This document shows, piece after piece, positions 1 to 8,350 of a stretch of DNA of 64,000 bases; position 1 is the first letter of the stretch, and the number at the start of each line of letters is the position of its first letter. The notes under the pieces are model-generated. The model ran no database searches, was not told where the DNA came from, and saw only the letters and a list, made by a program, of their open reading frames with translations. The position numbers were made by a program, and so were the translations under genes. Origin of the DNA: Algoriphagus winogradskyi (lineage in GTDB: Bacteria; Bacteroidota; Bacteroidia; Cytophagales; Cyclobacteriaceae). The stretch spans positions 186,001 through 250,000 of the forward strand of contig NZ_FXUA01000002.1 of the NCBI RefSeq assembly GCF_900182815.1. The letters run 5' to 3'.

Positions 1-93
1 CCAACAGCGAGAATTATTCAAGATCGCTTTCAGCGTGAAGAATTCAAGACGCTAAACGAACTCAATCAAGAAGATGTTGAAGGACAAAATTAA
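1..93 (+). CDS. Possible 3' end of an upstream gene (partial)
   Basis: One forward frame is open from the window edge to a TAA at 91-93, giving a charged tail ending EDVEGQN that would overlap the next gene by 20 bases. A second forward frame is open to a TAA at 53-55 and would end 18 bases before the next start. I cannot tell which is real and recognise no family in either tail. The sequence shows only that some gene probably ends here on the plus strand. Confidence 0.35.
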   Translation, partial: PTARIIQDRFQREEFKTLNELNQEDVEGQN

Positions 94-1264
94 ATCTCTG
101 GCTAAGGCCTATAAAGAAGAAGTAATTGCAAACCGTCGTCATCTTCATGCAAATCCCGAACTCTCTTTTCAAGAGTTCAATACGGCAAATTTTGTAAAGG
201 AAAAGCTTCAGGAAATCGGAATTACCACGATAGAATCCAAAGCGGATACTGGGTGGGCAGCATTGATTGAAGGCAAAAACCCTAGTAAACGGGTTATAGC
301 TCTTCGAGCGGATATGGACGCACTGCCGATCATTGAGGCAAACGATGTTTCCTATAAATCTAAGAACCCAGGTGTCATGCATGCCTGTGGACATGATGCG
401 CACACTGCCTCTTTATTAGGTGCTGCCAAAATCCTAAATGAAGTCAAAGATGACTTTGAGGGCACAATCAAATTGATTTTTCAACCAGGCGAAGAAGTTG
501 CTCCAGGCGGGGCTTCTTTGATGATTGCTGATAAAGTACTAGAGAATCCACGTCCAAATGGAATAATCGGTCAGCATGTGATGCCTTTTATAGAAGTTGG
601 CAAAGTCGGCTTCCGACCTGGAATTTACATGGCAAGTGCTGATGAAATCTATGTTACGGTGAAAGGTAAAGGTGGTCATGCGGCAATGCCTGAGACCTTG
701 ATAGATCCAGTTTTGATCGCTTCCCATATGATTGTTGCTCTGCAGCAAGTGGTAAGTAGAGCCGCAAGCCCTAAGATACCATCTGTGCTTTCTTTCGGTA
801 GAGTGGAGGCATTGGGAGCGACGAATGTGATTCCGAATGAAGTGAAGATTCAAGGTACTTTCCGCACACTAGATGAAGAGTGGCGAGCAAAAGCTCACAC
901 GAAAATGCTATCAATTGCTCACGGTATTGTAGAGGGTATGGGTGGAGAAGTAGATTTTGAGATCAAGAAAGGGTATCCATTTTTGAAAAATGATCCTGAA
1001 CTGACTCATAGATCACATCAGGCGGCAATAGCTTACCTAGGTGAGGAAAATGTACTTGACCTGGATATTTGGATGGCGGCTGAAGATTTTGCTTTCTATT
1101 CACAGGAAGTAGAAGGTTGCTTTTACAGATTGGGAACAAGAAATGAGTCCAAAGGAATTACTTCCGGTGTACACACCCCTACATTTGATATTGATGAAGA
1201 TGCACTGGAGATAGGTGCAGGATTGATGGCATTTTTGGCGGTTTCAGAACTTGAAAAAGCATAA
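74..1264 (+). CDS. M20-family amidohydrolase / metallopeptidase
   Basis: Zinc-dependent hydrolase of the M20D type, which removes N-acyl groups from amino acids or cleaves related amides; the substrate cannot be read from sequence. Metal-site motifs are visible: ADMDALP near residue 80, MHACGHDAH at 102-110 (Cys105, His107), the PGEE pair at Glu140-Glu141, QHV near 170, and a C-terminal AAEDFAFY with GVHTPTF. Length of 396 residues is normal. There is no signal peptide, so it should be cytoplasmic. The ATG used gives a family-typical N-terminus (an RRHLHANPELSF block near residue 21). It is followed by a separately promoted nuclease gene. Confidence 0.9.
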   Translation: MLKDKIKSLAKAYKEEVIANRRHLHANPELSFQEFNTANFVKEKLQEIGITTIESKADTGWAALIEGKNPSKRVIALRADMDALPIIEANDVSYKSKNPGVMHACGHDAHTASLLGAAKILNEVKDDFEGTIKLIFQPGEEVAPGGASLMIADKVLENPRPNGIIGQHVMPFIEVGKVGFRPGIYMASADEIYVTVKGKGGHAAMPETLIDPVLIASHMIVALQQVVSRAASPKIPSVLSFGRVEALGATNVIPNEVKIQGTFRTLDEEWRAKAHTKMLSIAHGIVEGMGGEVDFEIKKGYPFLKNDPELTHRSHQAAIAYLGEENVLDLDIWMAAEDFAFYSQEVEGCFYRLGTRNESKGITSGVHTPTFDIDEDALEIGAGLMAFLAVSELEKA

Positions 1265-1298
1265 CCTTACAATAACCTTCATTTCTCTTTATTGAAGT

Positions 1299-1306
1299 AT
1301 CTTCGC
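1299..1306 (+). promoter_or_regulatory. Candidate -7 box for the S1/P1 nuclease gene
   Basis: TATCTTCG differs by one base from the Bacteroidota -7 consensus TAnnTTTG and lies 20 bases before the ATG at 1327. No convincing -33 box was found, so this is tentative. Confidence 0.35.
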
Positions 1307-1326
1307 CTTTCTCATCCTAGACGAAA

Positions 1327-2094
1327 ATGAAAAAATTCCTTGCTACCGCAATTTTTGTTTTACTTATAGCTACGCAAAGCTTTGCCTGGGGGCAGTTGGG
1401 CCACTATTTGATCGGCTATATGGCCGAAAAGCAGATGAAAAGATCTGTTCGAAAGAAGGTCGAGAAAGTTCTATACCCCATGTCTATAGGCAGAAGCGGA
1501 ACTTGGATGGATGAGATTAAGTCTGACAGATCCTTTGATTATGCTAATTCCTGGCATTATATGACTAGTGTCGCAGGGGAATATGATGAATCCATTCAGG
1601 AGAGAGGTGGAAATGTTTATGCCGAAATTAATCGAATTAAACAAGAGCTGAAGGCTGGTGGTCTTGATCCGAAAAAGGAGGCTGAAATGCTTAAAATGCT
1701 CATTCATATGGTAGAGGATATTCACCAACCGTTACACGTGGGAACTGGTGAAGACCGTGGTGGAAACGATGTGAAGGTTGATTATTTCGGTAAACCTACG
1801 AATCTCCATGCAGTTTGGGATTCCAGTATAATTGAGGGCTGGAATATGAATTATACCGAAATCGGTGATGAACTTTCTAGACGTATTAATAAGGATTTGA
1901 TTGCTGGATATCGCGCAGATAGGATGGATACCTGGCTTGCAGAAGCAGTTTCCTTGAGACCGATGGTTTACAACCTTCCAGAAAGCAAGAAGCTTTCCTA
2001 TAATTATGGGTACGATACCCGAGAGGTAATCGAAGAAAGATTAATTGCCGCAAGCATACGCTTGGCAAAGATTTTAGAAGAAATCTACGGGTAG
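1327..2094 (+). CDS. S1/P1-type zinc nuclease, secreted
   Basis: Single-strand-specific nuclease/3'-nucleotidase of the S1/P1 family, exported for extracellular or periplasmic nucleic acid use. A signal peptide of about 20 residues ends in SFA, which would leave Trp21 as the mature N-terminus, as required in P1 nuclease where the N-terminal Trp binds zinc. All nine trinuclear zinc ligands can be placed with family spacing: Trp21, His26, Asp62, His77, His127, Asp131, His137, His161 and Asp165. Length of 255 residues is slightly short but complete. It stands alone, with a terminator directly behind it. Confidence 0.95.
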   Translation: MKKFLATAIFVLLIATQSFAWGQLGHYLIGYMAEKQMKRSVRKKVEKVLYPMSIGRSGTWMDEIKSDRSFDYANSWHYMTSVAGEYDESIQERGGNVYAEINRIKQELKAGGLDPKKEAEMLKMLIHMVEDIHQPLHVGTGEDRGGNDVKVDYFGKPTNLHAVWDSSIIEGWNMNYTEIGDELSRRINKDLIAGYRADRMDTWLAEAVSLRPMVYNLPESKKLSYNYGYDTREVIEERLIAASIRLAKILEEIYG

Positions 2095-2112
2095 GGATAA
2101 AAATATTTCTTT

Positions 2113-2152
2113 AAATGCCGTGGGACCTGTGTAGGCCAACGGCATTTTTTTG
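2113..2152 (+). terminator. Intrinsic terminator after the S1/P1 nuclease
   Basis: The arms AAATGCCG (2113-2120) and CGGCATTT (2140-2147) form an 8-bp stem followed by a run of T, 19 bases after the stop codon. Confidence 0.85.
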
Positions 2153-2179
2153 TATTTTAACAGTCATAAACGCTGATAA

Positions 2180-4036
2180 ATGCAAAGACTTTACACCCTA
2201 AGTCTCTTCTTTATTCTGATTTGTTCAACAGCTTTTTCTCAGGACCTGAGGAAACGGCTTGGTAGGACCTATTCCAACCCTGACTCTGTCGATATTATTT
2301 TCGAACTCGAAAAGAAGAATTTACATTCGGCGAATGACAGCGGGATCTACTATTTTTTTGTCGCTGAAAAGTATAATCGTGCATTTGAGAATGAGATAGC
2401 TCATAAGACTTTTCTAAAGAGCGCCTCTCTGCTTGATCCTAAGCTAAGCAATGACTTGATCAGCTTGTGTTATATTCGATTGAATCGTTTGGAGGCAAAT
2501 TCCGGCAACTGGGATCAAGCTTTATATTACTCACAAAAAGGCTTAGAAAATGCAACTGTCGGACTAGATAGCAATTATATGGGTTATGCCCTGTTGGATA
2601 TTTCTGTGGTCTATCATGATATGGAGGATTATGCCAAGGGAGTGGAATATGGAAAGAAAGCCCATGAATTGCTCACACATTTTACTAAAGCGAATCCAAC
2701 TTTTGTAGCCTTTTCCTTAAATGCGATTGGGATAAATTTTGACGATTGGGGCAAGCCGGATTCAGCACTTTATTACCACTATAAGATCTTCGATAACATA
2801 GATAAATTAGACAGTTCCAGAATTACGTTTACTTTCAATAATATAGGCAACACACTTCTCAAACAAGAAAAATACAATGAAGCTGAATCCTGGATAAAGA
2901 CTGCAATAAACCTCAATAGGAAGGATCAGGATCAATATAGTTTGGCAGCTAATTATACCAATTTGGCTACAATTGCCTACAAACTTCGCGACTTCTCAAA
3001 AGCGGAGATAATGATGGATTCTGCTTACAAATATGTAGAGGAAAGTCAATCTACGGAGAAAATGCGGGATTACTTGGAGGAGCAATACAGGTTCAATAAG
3101 GCGAAGGGAAATCTTGCAAGTGCAATGGATTACCTGGAGCAATATTCCACATTGAAAGATTCCATCTTCAAGGAAGAGCGAGTGAAAATGCTGGGAGAAT
3201 TGGAGGCAAAGTATCAGGTTCAGACTAAAGAAAGAGAGCTAGCCGAATCACGTGCCGCATTGGTAGAAAATGAGTTACTGGTCAAAAACAGGAACAATCA
3301 GATATTACTACTTGTGGTATTTCTATTGATAATTCTAGGCGTAGCCTTTTTCATTTATTATCGTCAAAAAACTAAAAATAAGCACTTGGAGCAGGAAGCT
3401 AAGTTGCAGCAAATCTACGCCGAGCAGGAAACTCAAAAGCAGCTTCATGAGCAGCGCAATAGAATTTCCTCAGACCTTCATGATAATATAGGTGCTCAGT
3501 TGACTTTCATCGTTTCTTCCTTGGACAATCTAAAATACTTCGAGCTGAGTAAGGAGAAAATGGCGGGGAAAATTGACCAGATATCTGCCTTTACAGTGGA
3601 GACGGTTAATGAGCTCCGTGATACCATCTGGGCAATGAATAAGGATAATATCAGCTTGGGTGATTTACAGACTAGATTAGCAGGTTTGATCGCAAAAGCA
3701 AAGTCTGCCTGTCCTCAAATCAATTTTGAGCTGGAAATTCCTGATGACTTAGAAATGGACTTGTTACTCAATTCTATGGAAGGAGTGAATTACTATCGCG
3801 TGGCTCAGGAAGCTTTGAATAATGCTATCAAGCACTCTGGAGCAAGTCAAATTAAAATTGTTTTTTCTAAGCATAATGAGCAAATCCGTGTTTGCATCGA
3901 AGATAACGGCAAAGGCATACATCAAGCAGGGATTGGAAATGGCCTAGCTAATATGCGTAATCGTGCTGAGCGAATCGGGAGAGAATTGAAAATTGAATCT
4001 GCCCTTGGTCAAGGCACACAAGTTTGTATCTTTTAG
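2180..4036 (+). CDS. TPR-containing sensor histidine kinase (NarX/DesK type)
   Basis: Membrane sensor kinase that should phosphorylate the response regulator encoded 23 bases downstream. Order of parts: signal peptide (about 1-20), a periplasmic tetratricopeptide-type helical region to about residue 330, a coiled segment, one membrane helix near 373-393, a coiled linker, a HisKA_3 dimerisation domain with the phospho-acceptor in SDLHDNIGAQ (His434), then a HATPase_c domain with N-box QEALNNAIKHSGA, DNGKGI and GNGLANM. The kinase end is complete. The ligand is unknown; TPR input domains in this family usually sense periplasmic or protein signals. Confidence 0.93.
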   Translation: MQRLYTLSLFFILICSTAFSQDLRKRLGRTYSNPDSVDIIFELEKKNLHSANDSGIYYFFVAEKYNRAFENEIAHKTFLKSASLLDPKLSNDLISLCYIRLNRLEANSGNWDQALYYSQKGLENATVGLDSNYMGYALLDISVVYHDMEDYAKGVEYGKKAHELLTHFTKANPTFVAFSLNAIGINFDDWGKPDSALYYHYKIFDNIDKLDSSRITFTFNNIGNTLLKQEKYNEAESWIKTAINLNRKDQDQYSLAANYTNLATIAYKLRDFSKAEIMMDSAYKYVEESQSTEKMRDYLEEQYRFNKAKGNLASAMDYLEQYSTLKDSIFKEERVKMLGELEAKYQVQTKERELAESRAALVENELLVKNRNNQILLLVVFLLIILGVAFFIYYRQKTKNKHLEQEAKLQQIYAEQETQKQLHEQRNRISSDLHDNIGAQLTFIVSSLDNLKYFELSKEKMAGKIDQISAFTVETVNELRDTIWAMNKDNISLGDLQTRLAGLIAKAKSACPQINFELEIPDDLEMDLLLNSMEGVNYYRVAQEALNNAIKHSGASQIKIVFSKHNEQIRVCIEDNGKGIHQAGIGNGLANMRNRAERIGRELKIESALGQGTQVCIF

Positions 4037-4059
4037 GTGCTTTTTAAAACCTATTATCA

Positions 4060-4710
4060 ATGTCAATAAAAATAGCAATCGCCGAGGACAACAGTTTTCT
4101 GCTCAAAACCATCTTAGAAAAACTTTCATTTTTTGAAAATATTGAAGTGAAATTCTCTGCTTTTAATGGCTTGGAGCTGTTGGAAAAATTGGAGAAAGAC
4201 TCAAATGTTCACTTGATTCTGATGGATATAGAAATGCCAAAGATGAATGGAATTGAGGCCGTCGCGCAGGTTTCCCAGAAATATCCACAGATCAAAACCA
4301 TCATGTTGACGGTGTTTGATGACGATGAGCATATTTTCAAAGCAATTCAGGCCGGTGCAAATGGCTATTTCTTGAAAGAGGTGGACCCAAAAACGTTAAT
4401 GCAGGGAATCATAGATACCTTAGAAGGAGGAGCAGCAATGACTCCTTCAGTAGCAATGAAGGCTTTAAAACTTCTGCGTAATCCTCCGGATTTTTCAGAA
4501 CCGGTGGAGGAGATCAAGTTGACGCCGCGAGAAATCGAGATCTTGGAGCAGACATCAAAAGGTTTGAATTACAATCAGATCGGTGAAAATTTGTTTATCT
4601 CTCCGAAAACTGTCCGAAAGCACACGGAGAATATCTACCAGAAATTGCAGGTTCACAGCAAGCTCGAAGCAGTGCAGAAGGCGGTTAAGAATCGGATAAT
4701 TGAGGGGTGA
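4060..4710 (+). CDS. NarL/LuxR-type response regulator
   Basis: DNA-binding partner of the preceding kinase. A receiver domain (about 1-122) has the acidic pair Glu9-Asp10, the phosphoryl acceptor Asp56 in LILMDIEMP, and the conserved Lys in FLKEVDP. A LuxR-type helix-turn-helix occupies about 150-212, with LTPREIEIL and a recognition region around SPKTVRKHTENIYQKL. Length of 216 residues is typical. The close spacing to the kinase gene implies one transcript. Its targets cannot be inferred; the pair is not beside an obvious regulated operon. Confidence 0.95.
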   Translation: MSIKIAIAEDNSFLLKTILEKLSFFENIEVKFSAFNGLELLEKLEKDSNVHLILMDIEMPKMNGIEAVAQVSQKYPQIKTIMLTVFDDDEHIFKAIQAGANGYFLKEVDPKTLMQGIIDTLEGGAAMTPSVAMKALKLLRNPPDFSEPVEEIKLTPREIEILEQTSKGLNYNQIGENLFISPKTVRKHTENIYQKLQVHSKLEAVQKAVKNRIIEG

Positions 4711-4807
4711 TGTAAATTTAAAATTGCTAATTAAGGAATTTAAAATGTGTAGACGCTGCCTTGTTTCACCTATCTAATTCTTCATTTTAAATTCAATCAT
4801 TACTTTC

Positions 4808-5842
4808 TTACATCCCTTCAAACAACCCGCCCATTCCCTGAGCTGGTTTAATTTTCAAGTGCTTATAAGCCAATTCAGTTGCCATTCTACCACGTGCTGT
4901 TCTTTTCAAATAGCCTTCTTGGATCAAAAAAGGCTCATACACTTCCTCGATGGTTTCCGCTTCCTCACTGCATGCAGTAGCGATCGTACTTAGTCCAACT
5001 GGCCCGCCTTTGAATTTTTCAATTATAGTCAGCAGAATTCGGTTATCCATTTCGTCCAAGCCATTCATATCTACATCCAGTGCATCCAAAGCGATTTTGG
5101 AAATCTCCAGTGTAATCGTTCCGTTGCCTTTTACTTCTGCAAAATCACGTGTTCTTCGAAGCAACATGTTCGCAATTCTGGGTGTTCCCCTACTCCTTCT
5201 GGCTATTTCATATGCTGCAATTTCATCGATTGGCGTATTCAAAATCCCGGAAGAACGCATGACTATATCTGTCAATAGCTTAGCATCGTAATATTCCAAT
5301 CTGGAATTGATCCCAAATCTGGCACGGAGCGGTGAAGTCAACAGACCAGAGCGAGTAGTCGCCCCGATGAGGGTAAATGGACTGAGAGAAATCTGAACCG
5401 AACGGGCATTAGGACCAGAATCCAACATGATATCGATCCGGAAATCCTCCATCGCCGAATACAGGTATTCTTCCACAATAGGGTTTAGCCTGTGGATTTC
5501 ATCTATAAATAGCACATCACCTTCATCCAGATTGGTAAGTAAACCTGCCAAATCAGAGGGTTTATCAAGTACTGGTCCCGAGGTGATTTTTAGGCCAGCA
5601 TTCAGCTCATTTGCGATAATGTGACTCAACGTTGTTTTGCCCAAGCCTGGAGGGCCATGCAGCAACACGTGATCCAATGGCTCATTTCTGTTTTTTGCAG
5701 CCAGTACAAATACCCGTAAATTCTCTACGATCTTGAACTGCCCCGTAAAATCCTCAAAGCTTAAGGGTCTTAATGCTTTCTCGAAATCCTTGTCTTTTGG
5801 GCTTAGACTTTCGTCATCGCCACTTAAATAATCTTCTCTCAT
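4808..5842 (-). CDS. ruvB: Holliday junction branch-migration helicase RuvB
   Basis: Hexameric AAA+ motor that drives branch migration of Holliday junctions with RuvA. Visible parts: N-terminal block FEDFTGQ, Walker [10 protein letters not shown], Walker [10 protein letters not shown], the sensor-1 region GATTRSGLL, the sensor-2 stretch [20 protein letters not shown], and a C-terminal winged helix. I start at the ATG for MREDYLSG (344 residues, normal for RuvB) rather than an upstream TTG at 5863 that would add seven atypical residues. The gene is alone on its strand and divergent from apbE. Confidence 0.97.
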   Translation of the reverse strand: MREDYLSGDDESLSPKDKDFEKALRPLSFEDFTGQFKIVENLRVFVLAAKNRNEPLDHVLLHGPPGLGKTTLSHIIANELNAGLKITSGPVLDKPSDLAGLLTNLDEGDVLFIDEIHRLNPIVEEYLYSAMEDFRIDIMLDSGPNARSVQISLSPFTLIGATTRSGLLTSPLRARFGINSRLEYYDAKLLTDIVMRSSGILNTPIDEIAAYEIARRSRGTPRIANMLLRRTRDFAEVKGNGTITLEISKIALDALDVDMNGLDEMDNRILLTIIEKFKGGPVGLSTIATACSEEAETIEEVYEPFLIQEGYLKRTARGRMATELAYKHLKIKPAQGMGGLFEGM

Positions 5843-5937
5843 AGTTTGTCCGTACGCACACAAATATAGAAAAATACGAACGCCTTCTTCTCCCTTTTTG
5901 AATTGCTAGCTTTCCTGCGAAACCAAAAAATAAGCCT

Positions 5938-5945
5938 TAAATTTG
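5938..5945 (+). promoter_or_regulatory. Candidate -7 box for apbE
   Basis: TAAATTTG matches the Bacteroidota -7 consensus TAnnTTTG exactly and ends 19 bases before the ATG at 5965, in the divergent spacer with ruvB. Confidence 0.5.
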
Positions 5946-5964
5946 CCCTCAAATTCATAAGCTC

Positions 5965-7035
5965 ATGCGCCCTAACGCCCGTAAAAACATCATTTATTCC
6001 ATTGTTCTTCTAGTTGCTATTATGCTGGTTTACTCCTGGCGCAATCGTGACAAGACCGAGACAGAATTAACGGAAACTACAGTTGCGGTTGCTGGGAAAA
6101 TGACTCTTTCGGGTAAAACCATGGGGACAACTTATAACATCACCTATCTGGATGAGGAAAGCCGCGATTTACAAAATTCTATCGATTCACTTCTGGTGGT
6201 TTTCAATCAAAGCCTTTCTACTTACATCCCAGACTCCGAACTAAGCCAGTTTAATCAAGGAGACACGCTGGATTTTAACTTGCCCTATTTACTTCCGGTA
6301 TTGCAGCAGTCTAAGGTTGTTTTCGACAATACAAATGGAGCTTTTGATCCGACTGTAGGACCTCTTGTTAATATCTGGGGATTTGGACCAAGCGGACCAG
6401 AGCTGAAAGACAGTGTGGATATCAAAAACCTGCTCACTACTGTTGGCTTTTCAAAAATAGAGTTTGATCAAAAGCAGCTTCGCAAAAAAGTGTCAGGTAT
6501 TTACCTGGATTTTTCTGCTATCGCAAAAGGCTATGGGTCCGATGTAGTTGCTGAGTTTTTGAAAAATAAAGGAGTATCAAATTACCTGGTGGAAATCGGA
6601 GGCGAGCTTGTGGCTAACGGGACAAACGAAAAAGGTGAGCTTTGGAAAGTCGGTGTTAATCGCCCAGAGGAATCCGCCAATGCCTCAGACTTGATCAGTA
6701 TCATCGCTTTGCAAAATCGTGGAATGGCTACTTCGGGAAACTATAGAAATTACTATGTGCGTGATTCTGTAAAAATCTCACATACCATCAACCCTGCCAC
6801 AGGTTATCCTGTTAATCATACGTTGCTCAGTGCGACTGTTTTGGCCGATAATTGCATGACTGCAGATGCCTATGCTACGGCAATGATGGTGATGGGAAAA
6901 GACAAAGCCATCGCCTTGGATTCTGCACTTAGTGAAATAGAAGTATTCTTGATTTACGATGATGGGCAAGGAGGATTTAAGACTTTTGCAAGTGAAAGCT
7001 TAAAGCCATTCTTGTCTTTTGTACAGGAAAATTAA
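5965..7035 (+). CDS. apbE: FAD:protein FMN transferase (ApbE)
   Basis: Magnesium-dependent flavin transferase that attaches FMN covalently to threonine of target proteins such as NqrB/C or RnfG/D subunits. An N-terminal membrane helix (about residues 9-25) anchors it outside the cytoplasmic membrane; no lipobox cysteine is seen. Family motifs are clear: MGTTYNITYL near 53, TVGPLVNIWGFGP, DFSAIAKGYGSDVV, EIGGEL, HTINPATGYPV and the C-terminal metal-binding DNCMTADAYATAMMVMG. Length of 356 residues is normal. No Nqr or Rnf subunit is encoded in the window, so its substrate is encoded elsewhere. Confidence 0.95.
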   Translation: MRPNARKNIIYSIVLLVAIMLVYSWRNRDKTETELTETTVAVAGKMTLSGKTMGTTYNITYLDEESRDLQNSIDSLLVVFNQSLSTYIPDSELSQFNQGDTLDFNLPYLLPVLQQSKVVFDNTNGAFDPTVGPLVNIWGFGPSGPELKDSVDIKNLLTTVGFSKIEFDQKQLRKKVSGIYLDFSAIAKGYGSDVVAEFLKNKGVSNYLVEIGGELVANGTNEKGELWKVGVNRPEESANASDLISIIALQNRGMATSGNYRNYYVRDSVKISHTINPATGYPVNHTLLSATVLADNCMTADAYATAMMVMGKDKAIALDSALSEIEVFLIYDDGQGGFKTFASESLKPFLSFVQEN

Positions 7036-7063
7036 TTTTAAATGCAACATTATTGAATTTTAT

Positions 7064-7071
7064 TACCTTTG
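7064..7071 (+). promoter_or_regulatory. Promoter -7 box for the ZIP transporter gene
   Basis: TACCTTTG is an exact match to TAnnTTTG, 54 bases before the ATG at 7126, leaving a 5' leader of roughly 50 bases. Confidence 0.55.
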
Positions 7072-7125
7072 CCTGAGTTATCACTTTCTCCTTTTCAATA
7101 GAAAAAAGAAAAGTAACTCAGGCCG

Positions 7126-7881
7126 ATGGAATTCAAATTTTTACTTTTATTTCTCACAGCAATGATCTCCGGATCATTGGTGTTTTTCGCTCCCAATTTC
7201 AGAGAGAAATATTTCCGTCTGGTTCTGGTATTTGCAGGTTCCTATCTCTTTGCGATTACCATTCTCCATATTTTGCCCGAACTCTTTGACAGTGGATTTT
7301 CCAGTAAAAGAATGGGTCTATACATTCTGATCGGATTTTTGCTACAGCAATTGCTGGAATTCTGGTCCAGTGGCGTTGAGCATGGGCATATTCACGCACA
7401 TGTGCATCAGGGCAGCAAAGCGATGATGACCATTATGGTAGGCTTGTTTATTCATGCTTTTCTGGAGGGTACGTTGCTTTCCCATGGAGAATTGATGGAT
7501 CAAGGAGAGCATGTCCTTGGTCATGTGCACAATAGCAAAACGGTGTTACTGGGGATAATTCTACACAAAGGTCCTGCGGCATTTGCACTCGCAGCGGTGC
7601 TTTCCAGTTCTTTGAGTAAAAAGACAACTTTACTATTACTGACGCTTTTTGCCTTGGCTTCACCGCTTGGGATGATGTCAAGTTCATTTTTATTTGAAAG
7701 TGGAATTCTCGAAAAACAAGGAATAGGAATTTTATACGGTTTAGTAGCAGGAGGTTTTTTGCATATTTCTACCACGATCTTTTTTGAAAGCAGCCCTCAT
7801 CACAAGTTTCAGCTCAACAAATTGTTAGTGAGTTTTCTCGCTGCTGGTCTGGCAATTCTGTCAGAGTTTTTTATGAAATGA
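7126..7881 (+). CDS. ZIP-family divalent metal transporter
   Basis: Inner-membrane permease of the ZIP family, likely importing zinc or another divalent metal. About eight hydrophobic segments are visible in 251 residues. Between segments 3 and 4 lies a histidine-rich loop (EHGHIHAHVHQG, about 85-96), and the two metal-site helices carry FIHAFLEG (near 108) and HKGPAAFALA (near 147), as in ZIP helices 4 and 5. A second His-containing loop (GELMDQGEHVLGHVH) lies between them. The metal cannot be assigned from sequence. No metal regulator site was recognised upstream. Confidence 0.9.
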   Translation: MEFKFLLLFLTAMISGSLVFFAPNFREKYFRLVLVFAGSYLFAITILHILPELFDSGFSSKRMGLYILIGFLLQQLLEFWSSGVEHGHIHAHVHQGSKAMMTIMVGLFIHAFLEGTLLSHGELMDQGEHVLGHVHNSKTVLLGIILHKGPAAFALAAVLSSSLSKKTTLLLLTLFALASPLGMMSSSFLFESGILEKQGIGILYGLVAGGFLHISTTIFFESSPHHKFQLNKLLVSFLAAGLAILSEFFMK

Positions 7882-7932
7882 TTAGCTCTTTATAGCACTC
7901 ATTTTTGAAGGTTTAATTCACAATTGTATCTG

Positions 7933-7952
7933 CTAAGTTTGTCAGAACTTAG
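7933..7952. promoter_or_regulatory. Inverted repeat over a -7-like box before the acetate operon
   Basis: CTAAGTT (7933-7939) and AACTTAG (7946-7952) are perfect 7-base arms around a 6-base spacer. TAAGTTTG at 7934-7941 within it matches the -7 consensus, so a bound repressor or an RNA hairpin at the 5' end of the message are both possible. About 115 bases of leader would follow before the ATG at 8068. No clear -33 box was found. Confidence 0.4.
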
Positions 7953-8067
7953 TATTTTCTTCCAATACGGCTAGTTTTTGAATATTTCACAGAAAACAGT
8001 TTGCATTCCTACGGTTGCATTGACTAGTTTCAAGGGATTATTACGTTCTCAACCTAAATCCCAAAAT

Positions 8068-8331
8068 ATGCCCACACACAATGACAAAATGAAAGCTTAC
8101 TGGAGGAAAAACCTCCAAACACTTTTTATACTCTTACTCGTCTGGTTTATCGTTTCTTTCGGCTGCGGCATTCTTTTCGTCAATGAACTTAATGAATTTC
8201 GACTTGGCGGATACAAGCTTGGATTCTGGTTTGCCCAGCAAGGATCAATTTTCGCTTTTGTGATTCTGATTTTTGTCTATGTAGTTCGGATGAACAGGTT
8301 GGATAGGGAATTTGATGTGGACGAGGAATAA
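8068..8331 (+). CDS. DUF4212 small subunit of sodium/substrate symporter
   Basis: Small two-helix membrane protein of the DUF4212 family, which is nearly always encoded beside a large sodium:solute symporter, as here (19 bases away). I choose the ATG at 8068 (87 residues); an earlier TTG at 7978 would add 30 residues unlike the family. Visible features: KAYWRKNL, a first helix around LFILLLVWFIVSFGCGILFV, the conserved LGGYKLGFWFAQQGSI, a second helix, and the acidic C-terminus LDREFDVDEE. It presumably stabilises or assists the symporter. Confidence 0.9.
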   Translation: MPTHNDKMKAYWRKNLQTLFILLLVWFIVSFGCGILFVNELNEFRLGGYKLGFWFAQQGSIFAFVILIFVYVVRMNRLDREFDVDEE

Positions 8332-8350
8332 CTTTTTAAGCTAAAAAACT

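Noticed and set aside
62..403. Minus-strand frame opposite the M20 gene
   Set aside because: Antisense shadow of a clear coding sequence with poor protein character.
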